From: UBA2779 sp965232615
GTDB taxonomy: Bacteria; Spirochaetota; Spirochaetia; DSM-2461
NCBI GenBank assembly: GCA_965232615.1
Contig: OZ246985.1
Span: 434,001 to 498,000 of the forward strand
DNA length: 64,000 nt
Direction of reading: 5' to 3'
In this document: positions 8,747-15,718 of the stretch, in pieces
Position numbering within the stretch: position 1 is the first letter of the stretch
Layout of the letters: each line of letters opens with the position of its first letter
Notes under the pieces: model-generated
What the model saw: only the letters and a program-made list of their open reading frames with translations
Databases searched by the model: none
What the model was told of the DNA's origin: nothing
Translations under genes and position numbers: made by a program

Positions 8747-10441
8747 GGGTCTGTGTCAGAAACACCTTGCCAACCGAACAGATAGTGTCACTTGATTTTT
8801 CTCGAATCCGTCACGATTTTCAGTATCGGCCCGATGAATCGCCCATCTGGCCAATATCCGGCCAAAACAAGCCGCAAATAAGGCAAAAAGTGAATACAGA
8901 CTGAAAATAAGAGAACTCAGGGGCCTTAAAACTCCCACAGTTCCCATCTTACGCAGGTTATATGCCAGCATATACAGATAAGATTCAGCCTGCACACTCT
9001 CCAGCCCCCGCAGGCTGAAATGAGTGAAGTGCTGATTATGTTTCATGTCTCCAAAAACGCTCTCAACCTCATTGCTCCGGCGTGAATATAATCTCCGGCC
9101 TGTATCCGTCTGCAATCGGGTTTTTGCCCTTTGCTGCTGATAGCGATAATGCCGATTGACTTCCAGTCTTTTGTAATCTTTATCTTCACCTATACAGGAT
9201 GATTTGTGGGGACAAATGCCGCAGAAATCACAAATATAAACACTGGAAGCAAAGTATAAAAGCTCATCTTCTTTCCGCATCTTATAGCCGGCGGGACAAT
9301 GAATCTCGCCGGCATCATTCATTTTGAACTTGAAATGCTTATACCGGGTTTGGGCCGAATTTTTATTTTCAGCCCAATACCCCGGATATTTTATATAGGC
9401 TCCCATACCGTGATGTTCAAGATAATCATAATTGTTTCTATAACCGTAACCTGCATCGGCTATGACATTTTGAGGGCCGCCAATTCCCAGCGCCTCTCGT
9501 TTCGCCATATGTTCTATAAACACCTTGCCGTCATTGGCATTCTGATGAACTGTTACACCGGTTACAAATCCATCCTGTGTGCCGATTTGAAGATTATAAG
9601 CCGGAAGAGTTTCGTCATTCTTCATCCTCATGAAAGTCGCGTCTTCGTCTGTTTTGCTGTAAGAGTTGCGCTCTCCCAAAGTTTCCTGCTGTTTTTCATA
9701 TTCTGCTATTCTGGATGATTCCTCTTTTAATTTTTTAGACAGACTTTTCTTTTTCCTTCGGGTTGACTTTGAATCTGTATCTTCATCAATACTCTCTTCA
9801 ACCTTCTCTGCCGCAGCGTTCAAACCTTCAGGGTCGGTATCCTGTGGTATTTCCACATCGTTTAACCGGTTGGCTTCATCAATTATTTCCGATGCCCGCT
9901 GACGAGCCATGTCTTTGTATCGCTCACTGTTCTTTTTCCAAATCACTTTGTGTTTGTTCGCGTCAGCTTTTACCTTCGTGCCGTCTACAAAATAATCTTC
10001 TCCTTTGATGTATCCTTCGTTCAAAAGAACCAGCACGACTTCGGCGAAAACTTCTTCCAGAATCTCTTTGAAATACTTTCCCCGAAACCGATTGATCGTA
10101 ATAAAATCAGGACGCTGGTATGCACAAATCCACATAAAGTTGATATCTCTTTTAACTGCTTTCTCCAGCTTGCGACAGGAGTATATCCCTTGTGTATAAC
10201 CGTAGAGCAACAGTTTCATCATCATAGATGGATTATATGGAGGATAACCGCGCTCTCCCTTAAAAGGTTTGCACAGTAACTCGCTATTTAGCTGGTCAAT
10301 AACCCGGCTGACAACTCTGACGGTATCGTCCTGGTCAATCAATTCGCTCAGGTTCGGTGGCAGCAGCATTTGTTCATTCATGTCATAAGGGCGGAACTTC
10401 ATACTTTAGTTTACCAGATTTTTTATTACTGACACAGCCCC
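8747..10441 (-). mobile_element. IS1182-family insertion sequence
   Basis: A 1695-bp element with imperfect terminal inverted repeats (GGGTCTGTGTCAGAAA at 8747, GGGGCTGTGTCAGTAA read inward from 10441) and a single transposase gene. It lies inside a DUF1566 lipoprotein gene. No target duplication longer than one base is visible. Relics of the same termini occur at 11112-11160, near 19462-19480 and at 45401-45451, so this lineage has been active repeatedly in the region. Confidence 0.85.
8756..10402 (-). CDS. IS1182-family transposase
   Basis: 548-aa DDE transposase. The N-terminal DUF772-type region begins MKFRPYDMNEQMLLPPNLSE and contains YPPYNPSMMMKLLLYGYTQG. The catalytic-domain segments include EDYFVDGTKVKADANKHK (first acidic residue region), the PQNVIADAGYGYRNN block (second Asp) and EVESVFGDMKHN near the C-terminus (Glu). 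A Cys-rich stretch (CDFCGICPHKSSC) lies between the second and third blocks, as is common in the family. The reading frame is full length with no internal stop, so the element may be active. The start ATG is 39 nt inside the right terminus of the element, with only a weak ribosome site, as usual for an IS. Confidence 0.93.
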   Translation of the reverse strand: MKFRPYDMNEQMLLPPNLSELIDQDDTVRVVSRVIDQLNSELLCKPFKGERGYPPYNPSMMMKLLLYGYTQGIYSCRKLEKAVKRDINFMWICAYQRPDFITINRFRGKYFKEILEEVFAEVVLVLLNEGYIKGEDYFVDGTKVKADANKHKVIWKKNSERYKDMARQRASEIIDEANRLNDVEIPQDTDPEGLNAAAEKVEESIDEDTDSKSTRRKKKSLSKKLKEESSRIAEYEKQQETLGERNSYSKTDEDATFMRMKNDETLPAYNLQIGTQDGFVTGVTVHQNANDGKVFIEHMAKREALGIGGPQNVIADAGYGYRNNYDYLEHHGMGAYIKYPGYWAENKNSAQTRYKHFKFKMNDAGEIHCPAGYKMRKEDELLYFASSVYICDFCGICPHKSSCIGEDKDYKRLEVNRHYRYQQQRAKTRLQTDTGRRLYSRRSNEVESVFGDMKHNQHFTHFSLRGLESVQAESYLYMLAYNLRKMGTVGVLRPLSSLIFSLYSLFALFAACFGRILARWAIHRADTENRDGFEKNQVTLSVRLARCF

Positions 10442-11020
10442 CGAGCTTGCTATAGAGACTAGACCGACGTCATTTATGGAGACGCCATTTACGGGGGCTC
10501 CATTTTTCTCTATGCTCAGGCCGTAATCAGTTCCTGCGGTCAGACCGTCTTTGTTGATTGTGACAGAGAAAGTTGATGCTTTCGAGGGGGGGACAGTTTT
10601 GTCATCAACGGAAATAGAGAAGCCCGTCACTGTATTAATATCTTTGGCCGTTACTGTTATCGTGATCGTTGCCGTGTACGTTGAGTCTCCAACGGCGGCC
10701 TTCACGGTCCAGACCTCAGTCGCGGCATGGGCTTCTTGCGGGACGGTCACAACTCCGTCACTTCCTACGGTGGGTGTAACGTTAAGCTTCGAGCCGCCCG
10801 TCGGCGCTTCGATGCTGTAGGTGACGGTGCCCGTCGGCAGGTTTGTCCACGTCGGCGCAGAACTCGCCGCGTCCTGAGCCATGCCAAATGCTGCGGTGAT
10901 TCCGCTGCTGTACGTGAATGACGGCTCATCATCCGTCGTTCCCGTGCACGATGCCAGAAACGCCAACAGTCCGATTGAGAGCAGGGCTCCCCTGCGCATT
11001 CGCCAGGAAAACTTTTTCAT
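10442..11020 (-). pseudogene. DUF1566 lipoprotein, 5' part (signal peptide and Ig-like region)
   Basis: N-terminal part of the lipoprotein interrupted by the IS1182 element. The start ATG at 11020 has AAGGAGG six nt upstream; an ATG at 11026 overlaps that site. The signal peptide ends in LAFLASC, giving a lipobox cysteine at residue 25. The rest is a Thr/Ser-rich beta-type region with alternating strands, ending LVSIASS at the IS border. It would continue in frame into 8746. A truncated lipoprotein of about 205 aa could still be made, reading 9-10 codons into the IS before a stop at 10406-10408. The domain type before DUF1566 resembles bacterial Ig-like/cadherin-like repeats but I cannot assign it firmly. 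Confidence 0.8.
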
Positions 11021-11111
11021 TCTCATCCTCCTTCAAAAAATGGTAGCTGATCTGATATATCAGCCTTATAAATATCATTGCTAGTATAATAACAGTTCAA
11101 AGAACAGTAAA

Positions 11112-11160
11112 GGGCTGTATCAGAAACGCATTAACAACCGAAAAAACTGTGATTCAATTG
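11112..11160. repeat. IS1182-type terminus relic
   Basis: About 49 bp starting GGGCTGTATCAGAAACGCAT that match the left end of the complete IS at 8747 at most positions, including the AACAACCGAA block further in. No transposase is attached. It lies just upstream of the interrupted lipoprotein gene and abuts a MITE-like end at 11162. Confidence 0.6.
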
Positions 11161-11161
11161 G

Positions 11162-11179
11162 GGGTACCTCTAAAAAACC
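11162..11179. repeat. MITE-like terminal repeat, single end
   Basis: GGGTACCTCTAAAAAACC, one mismatch from the terminal repeat of the dispersed element family. No opposite end was recognised nearby. Apart from this and the IS relic, the stretch 11027-11295 shows nothing I can identify. Confidence 0.6.
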
Positions 11180-11295
11180 TTAATTCGTTGTGACAGACAC
11201 CTTTTCTGATATCGACCTGGTGTCGTAAAACTCATCACTATCAGATGTATATTGCAATCCATCGGCAAGGACTATATGAAGCGAGTAAATATCAC

Positions 11296-11808
11296 TCATT
11301 TTTTATCGTCATTGAATTTAATATCGGATTCCAATAGTATTAGAGTATTCACTATTCCATCAATATGTAATGCTCCTCCACTGTTCAGCGTTGAAGAGAT
11401 CGAAGCGGTTTCAAAACTTCGAAGCCAATCAGTTGTGCCGATATAAGCTCCTTTAGAATCATAAAACCATACAACGCTGTTGTAGATTTTGTCGTCAGTG
11501 ACCGAGAATTTTATAGTCAGTTTAGATGACGTACTGTTATAATTCGCAGAAATACTGTCAGCTCGACGAGGGAGTGCCGCATAACCAGATGGAGGATTCG
11601 AGGCGTTCCTATATTCTTCGGTGTAAACGTATGAGGTTGAGCCAACCTCAATTGACCCTGGAGAAGGTACCAGAAGAGAAGATTTCGCGACGCTGCCATT
11701 ACTGTAAGTTACAGTGAAGTTGTAAGTACCTACAGGCAATACGCTCCCATCGTCACTTGGTTCAGTAGCATAAAGCGACAGAACTAAGTTGTTATTCTCG
11801 GTTAATAC
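11296..11808 (-). pseudogene. C-terminal fragment of an unknown exported beta-rich protein
   Basis: Open frame on the minus strand without a plausible start. It runs from the junction near 11808 (FPSVLTENNNLVLSLYATEPSDDGS) to a stop at 11296. The sequence is rich in Ser, Thr, Tyr and Asn with short strands (GTYNFTVTYSNGSVAKSS), typical of secreted or lipoprotein domains. I do not recognise the family. It meets the oppositely oriented DUF1566 copy B at about 11808, so a rearrangement joined two unrelated gene ends. An internal TTG (11739) could start a 147-aa product but has no ribosome-binding site. Confidence 0.45.
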
Positions 11809-12106
11809 ACTTGGAAACGGTAATTACACCTACACTAGTGTTGTGGAGTTAAATGGTAATTACGCGGCGAAAATCTGTGATGATTTAGTGCTGGGCGGCC
11901 ATGATGACTGGTTATTACCGTCCAAGGATGAACTGAATGAGTTGTATAAGAAGAGGAATACCGTTGGAGGTTTCGCGTCATTTTACTACTGGTCCTCGTC
12001 GGAGTACAGTGCCTTCTACGCGTGGATACAGAACTTCTACAGTGGCAGCCAGCACGACTCCACCAAGTTCAGCGATATATATGTCCGTGCGGTGAGGGCT
12101 TTTTAA
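11808..12106 (+). pseudogene. DUF1566 domain, 5'-truncated, copy B
   Basis: Homologous to the C-terminus of copy A from about 11813: NYAAKICDDLVLGGHDDWLLPSKDELNELYKKRNTVGGF, then YYWSSSEYSAF, ending VRAVRAF. Upstream of the homologous part there is no signal peptide, no start with a ribosome site and no Ig-like region, so only the C-type-lectin-like end survives. The part before 11969 differs from copy A by normal drift, including silent changes. From 11969 to the stop the differences are confined to A-compatible positions. An Avd-like fragment follows 72 nt after the stop. Confidence 0.75.
11969..12106 (+). repeat. Candidate DGR variable region, DUF1566 copy B
   Basis: 138 bp aligned gap-free to 8195-8332 on the opposite strand. 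Hypervariable span 11980-12082. The variable codons are mostly NNC-type (TAC, TTC, TAC, AGC, CAC, GAC, TCC, TTC), as expected from AAC codons in a template repeat. The 3' invariant part (GTCCGTGCGGTGAGGGC plus stop) would correspond to the initiation-of-mutagenic-homing side. Confidence 0.72.
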
Positions 12107-12127
12107 CTATTTAACAATTTAACAATT

Positions 12128-12159
12128 GCTTTAGCGGCAGCGCAGGCTGCCGCTAAAGC
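12128..12159 (+). terminator. Perfect 14-bp stem with 4-nt loop downstream of DUF1566 copy B
   Basis: The arms are GCTTTAGCGGCAGC and its exact complement around loop GCAG, 21 nt after the stop codon. A run of eight T follows within five nt, so it can act as an intrinsic terminator. The identical geometry to the hairpin after copy A, with a different stem, suggests conservation of structure rather than sequence and fits a DGR target hairpin as well. Confidence 0.75.
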
Positions 12160-12177
12160 GCGAATTTTTTTTGAAAT

Positions 12178-12325
12178 ATGGCCTTATATTACCGTTTACC
12201 GGTGTATCAGGACACCTACAAATTGGTATTGAAAATATTCGAAGTTACAAAGGATTTTCCCCGGGAATACAAATATACTCTGGGTCGGGATATGAAGAGG
12301 GATGGAATAGAGTTGGTACGGAGCG
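12178..12325 (+). pseudogene. Avd/S23 four-helix-bundle protein, N-terminal fragment
   Basis: Begins ATG GCC TTA and reads LYYRLPVYQDTYKLVLKIFE, then DFPREYKYTLGRDMKRD, the N-terminal half of the 23S-rRNA-intervening-sequence/Avd four-helix-bundle family (usual length near 115-125 aa). After about 48 residues the sequence switches into an FGE-sulfatase domain in another frame, so the gene is truncated. In DGRs, avd lies between the variable-region gene and the template repeat/reverse transcriptase, which is the position here relative to DUF1566 copy B. The alternative is a stand-alone S23-type protein, since such genes also occur away from DGRs. Confidence 0.65.
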
Positions 12326-12820
12326 GCGGAGTATGCCAACTGGCTGAGCGCGGAGTCCGGCCGGACGAAGGTCTACACGATAAACGGAACCAGCGTAACG
12401 GCAAACTGGAGCGCAAACGGGTACAGGCTGCCCACGGAGGCCGAATGGGAGTATGCTGCCCGTGGAGGCAATGCCTCTAAAGGATACCTTTGCGCAGGAA
12501 GCGATAATGCGGATGAAGTGGGCTGGTATTCGAGTAACAGCGGGCAGAGTACCCATCCTGTGGGCGGGAAGGCTCCCAATGAGCTGGGCCTCTATGACAT
12601 GAGCGGGAACGTGTGGGAGTGGTGCTGGGACTGGTATGGCACTTATTCTTCGGAGAACCAGAGCGATCCCAGGGGGCCTGATTCGGGCTCGAACCGGTTT
12701 AGTCGCGGCGGCAGTTTGCACAGTAGCGCCAGGTCCCTGCGTTCGGCCAACCGCTACTACTTTAGCCCGGGCGATGGCAGCTACGACCTGGGTTTCCGGC
12801 TTGTTCGGCGTGAGTTTTGA
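12326..12820 (+). pseudogene. FGE-sulfatase domain fragment with variable-looking C-terminus
   Basis: 165 codons of a formylglycine-generating-enzyme-like domain (C-type-lectin fold). It starts mid-domain at AEYANWLSAESGRTK, then GYRLPTEAEWEYAARGG, GLYDMSGNVWEWCWDWYG and the terminal RGGS ... LRSANR ... GFRLVR pattern. No start codon or signal peptide belongs to this frame, and the 5' end is fused to the Avd-like fragment. The codons between RGGS and GFRL are dominated by TAC, AGC, GAT, GAC and TTT around constant GCC, CGC and CCG, as seen in DGR targets of this fold (for example Treponema denticola TvpA). A hairpin begins 19 nt after the stop (12840-12862). Confidence 0.7.
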
Positions 12821-12839
12821 AAGCATCCTCCAGCAGGGG

Positions 12840-12862
12840 CATTGGGGCCACAGGCTCCAATG
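12840..12862 (+). other. Hairpin downstream of FGE fragment
   Basis: CATTGGGGCC and GGCTCCAATG form a 10-bp stem (one G-T pair) around a 3-nt loop, 19 nt after the stop codon. No T-run follows. Its position parallels the hairpins after both DUF1566 copies. Confidence 0.5.
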
Positions 12863-13289
12863 ATCAGCCAGGGGATGAGTTTCGGCTGCCGTCCGCTAAG
12901 GAGGGCTGAGGGACGAAGCCCGGGGGGCGGACTGCCGCCGAAACGAGAGGGGGCTTACGGAAAAGTGGTTCCAGAGAAATTTGGAAGGTACCGTCAGGTG
13001 TTTTTTCGATATTGGGGATGATGGTTACAAGATCAAATTTTTTGAGGCCGAATGGTGTGTCAGAAATCTTGTAGATGTCTGCTTGCATTGTACCTGGAGG
13101 CTGTCGGACTTTGAGACTTCGAGGCGATTTCTGATGATTTTTCCTGATTCAAGGCGACAGAAGCTGAGCGTCATTGGGCTACGTGCGCATTTTGACGACA
13201 CAGAAGCAGGGGAGGCGAGTCGTAGACTTGGCTCCCGAAGAAAAGCCGCCTTGGAGGGCGGCGAAAGCGAACGAAGGTAGCAAAGTCTT
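12863..13289. other. Non-coding accessory stretch with imperfect long hairpin and MITE-like core
   Basis: No credible gene. An imperfect inverted repeat has 17-nt arms at 12880-12896 and 12927-12943. The sequence near 13180-13210 contains GCATTTTGACGACACAG, related to the reverse complement of the dispersed MITE core (TTGTCAAAATGCTCA). A minus-strand frame at 12864-13088 is open but has no recognisable family or ribosome site. Confidence 0.4.
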
Positions 13290-13440
13290 CCTGATTGCGG
13301 AGTGGAAGTATGCGGCGGTGGGGCAAGTTGTTTAGGGACATATTCTGGGAGCGATACGGTTGGCGATGTGGGATGGCATAGTGGTAATTCCGAGGATAAG
13401 ACCCATCCGGTGAAGGGGAAAGGCTCTTCTTCAAAAGCTC
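13290..13440 (+). pseudogene. FGE-sulfatase domain relic, frameshifted
   Basis: Short, broken remains of a second FGE domain. AEWKYAA appears in one frame, a stop follows, and the next frame gives GTYSGSDTVGDVGWHSGNS and KTHPVKGKGSS, which align with the corresponding YSGSDTVEDVGWYSGNS region of the intact FGE lipoprotein at 50154-52226. At least one frameshift separates the pieces. Not functional. Confidence 0.6.
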
Positions 13441-13804
13441 ACCGGAGGCAGGAAAAGGCTTACCGGGTGTCAGCAAGCTTATTAAATGAGAAGAATACTT
13501 CTCTGATACAGTCGTTTTAGTGACTTAAAACCATGCGATTAATAGAAATAGTGAGAAATTAACAAGATTGCTGACACACCACGCCCACCATCGGCAGACC
13601 GAAATTTTCTTTGATTTTTTGACCTGCCTGCCAAAGCCCCGGCTTGAGACAGGTGCCTCCGTGAGAAGCACACCCCATTCATACCACCCAAAGCCCCTAT
13701 GCGAAAGCCCCCCTGCCATTTGAACCCCCACCTCCGTGATCTCCGTGCCTCCGTGAGAAACACACCCCCTCCACCCCGTATAGATAAAGCGGCCAAACCA
13801 TGCT
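13441..13804. other. Intergenic leader with CTCCGTG repeats before the tandem AAA-ATPase genes
   Basis: No gene. The stretch 13725-13765 consists of short tandem words (CCTCCGTG, ATCTCCGTG, CCTCCGTGAGAAACACACCC). The last about 65 bp before the start codon (CCCCGTATAGATAAAGCGGC and onward) recur almost unchanged before the second and third tandem genes at about 15655 and 17595. The leader was therefore duplicated with the genes. Confidence 0.6.
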
Positions 13805-15580
13805 ATGCTAAAAAGCATCATGAAAAAGAAACTGACTCAAGGTATCACTGATTTCAAAGAATTCATCGACAACGACTGCTATTTTGTCGATAAAACCCAA
13901 CTTATCGCGCACCTTATCGATGACCCCAGCAAGGTACACCTTATCACCCGCCCCCGACGCTTTGGAAAAACCCTGAACCTGAGCATGATTCGCCACTTCC
14001 TGGAGGCCCCCCTGCCCACCCATCAGGGCCAGGATTCCCACACTTCATCAACAACGCCCAATGCCTGTCTTTTTGAGGATCTTGCCATCGCCTCCCATCC
14101 GCGCTGTGCCGAGTTCATGGGGCAGTATCCGGTTATTCATTTGAGCTTCAAGAATGTGAAGAGTGCAGGCAAAGAAGAAAGCATGAATTTAATGAAGTCC
14201 GTCATCGCGGATGAATTCGAGAGGCATAGCTATCTTCTTGATAGAGAATTTCTCGATGAATTGAAGATACAATACTATACGAACATCCAAAACAGAAGTG
14301 GTACGGACGGCGACTATGCCCAGTCCATCAAATACCTTTCCGCCTGGCTCCACCGTGCCTACGGCAAACCGCCATACATCCTTCTGGACGAATACGACAC
14401 CCCCCTGCATTCGGCCTATGTGGACAGTTACTACGATCAGATGATCACCTTCATCCGAGGCTTCATGGTGCAGACCTTCAAGGACAATCCCCACCTGAAA
14501 CAGGCCGTGGTGATCGGCATATTGAAAGTTGCCCAGGAGAGTATATTCAGCGACTTTAACAATCCCAGGGTGTCCACCCTCCTATCCTCGGCCATGAAGA
14601 ACTGCTTTGGTTTCACCGAAGAGGAGGTGGAAGCCATGGCCGTCTACTTCGGGCTGGAAGACGAAATGGAGGGCATAAAAGAATGGTACAACGGCTACCT
14701 CTTCGGCGGGGACACCGTCATCTACAATCCCTGGAGCATAGTCAACTATCTGCGCTCACCCGAGGAAGGGTTGATGCCCCACTGGATAGGTACCAGCGAT
14801 AACAGACTGATCAAGGATGTCATCAATTTAGACCGCCGGGAAGCCAAAACGACAATAGAAAAACTCCTGCGGAAAGAAGAAGTCCGCAAACCCCTGTTGA
14901 CCAACATTCCCTACCCTCAGATAGAAAGCGATCCCGATGTGGTGTGGAGCTTCCTGCTCCACAGCGGCTATCTGAAGGCCTCCGAAAGGCAGCAGGAACA
15001 CACTCTCATAACCTGGAAGCTCGCCATTCCCAATCTGGAAGTGGAAACCGCCTGGATTACCGTTATTTCCCGCTGGCTTAAGGAAGATATCAAAATAAAC
15101 GAACACTTCACGGACTTCGTCATTGGCATACAGGAAGCCAGTCCCAGGCACATAGAACGGGGACTGGCCCGCATCCTTCGCGGTTTGGCCAGCTATCACG
15201 ATACAGCCAGGCGCAAAGTAGTGGGGGAAGACGAGGAATCCAAACGGGAAAACTTCTACCACGGCCTGGTCCTGGGTCTTCTGGCCTGCCTGAGCCCGGC
15301 CTACGCCGTTGAGAGCAACCGGGAATACGGTGAAGGCCGTCCGGATATCGTGGTGGTCAGGAAAGGAAACAATCCGGTTAAGGCCGAGGAAGCGGTTCTG
15401 CTGGAGTTCAAACATGGAGATGTGAAGGACGGCAAAGCCCTGGAAGATTTGGCCCGTGAAGCTCACACCCAGGCGACAGAAAAATACCTGGACGGGATCA
15501 AGGAAAAATGGCATCCGAAACGGCTGCTTGTTCTGGGCGTGGGATTCAAGGGCAAGGAACTGGCGGTATTTTGTAATTGA
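13805..15580 (+). CDS. AAA-ATPase/PD-(D/E)XK nuclease-like protein, tandem copy 1
   Basis: 591-aa protein of the AAA-ATPase-like (PF09820 type) plus C-terminal PD-(D/E)XK (PF08011 type) family, often expanded in anaerobes and spirochaetes; the cellular role is not established. The Walker A-like RPRRFGKT is at residues 49-56, and ILLDEYDTPLH is the Walker B/sensor region. The putative nuclease motif is GRPDIVV (Asp514) and LLEFK (Glu534, Lys536). The start is ambiguous: ATG at 13805 lies in a short palindrome (ATGCTAAAAAGCAT), and ATG at 13820 (MKKKLTQ) is the alternative. Neither has a clear ribosome site. Residues 1-281 match copy 2 exactly, whereas residues from about 185 onward match copy 3 nearly exactly. 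Confidence 0.88.
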   Translation: MLKSIMKKKLTQGITDFKEFIDNDCYFVDKTQLIAHLIDDPSKVHLITRPRRFGKTLNLSMIRHFLEAPLPTHQGQDSHTSSTTPNACLFEDLAIASHPRCAEFMGQYPVIHLSFKNVKSAGKEESMNLMKSVIADEFERHSYLLDREFLDELKIQYYTNIQNRSGTDGDYAQSIKYLSAWLHRAYGKPPYILLDEYDTPLHSAYVDSYYDQMITFIRGFMVQTFKDNPHLKQAVVIGILKVAQESIFSDFNNPRVSTLLSSAMKNCFGFTEEEVEAMAVYFGLEDEMEGIKEWYNGYLFGGDTVIYNPWSIVNYLRSPEEGLMPHWIGTSDNRLIKDVINLDRREAKTTIEKLLRKEEVRKPLLTNIPYPQIESDPDVVWSFLLHSGYLKASERQQEHTLITWKLAIPNLEVETAWITVISRWLKEDIKINEHFTDFVIGIQEASPRHIERGLARILRGLASYHDTARRKVVGEDEESKRENFYHGLVLGLLACLSPAYAVESNREYGEGRPDIVVVRKGNNPVKAEEAVLLEFKHGDVKDGKALEDLAREAHTQATEKYLDGIKEKWHPKRLLVLGVGFKGKELAVFCN

Positions 15581-15718
15581 TAATTTACCTTTCACTGTTT
15601 ACCCTTACCCCATCCTCTCAAACCCGTTAAGAATCTCCCCATAAAAGCCCTCACCTCCGTGCCTCCGTGAGAAACACACCCCCTCCACCCCGTATAGATA
15701 AAGCGGCCAAACCATGCT

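Noticed and set aside
13525..13821. Minus-strand frames reading CVSHGGTEITEV-type sequence
   Set aside because: They arise from repetitive CCTCCGTG intergenic words and recur before the other tandem genes; no protein family or start signal.
14828..15595. 255-aa minus-strand frame opposite the tandem AAA-ATPase gene, repeated in copy 2
   Set aside because: Its conservation is explained by the near-identity of the tandem genes; the sense frame has clear motifs and this one has none.
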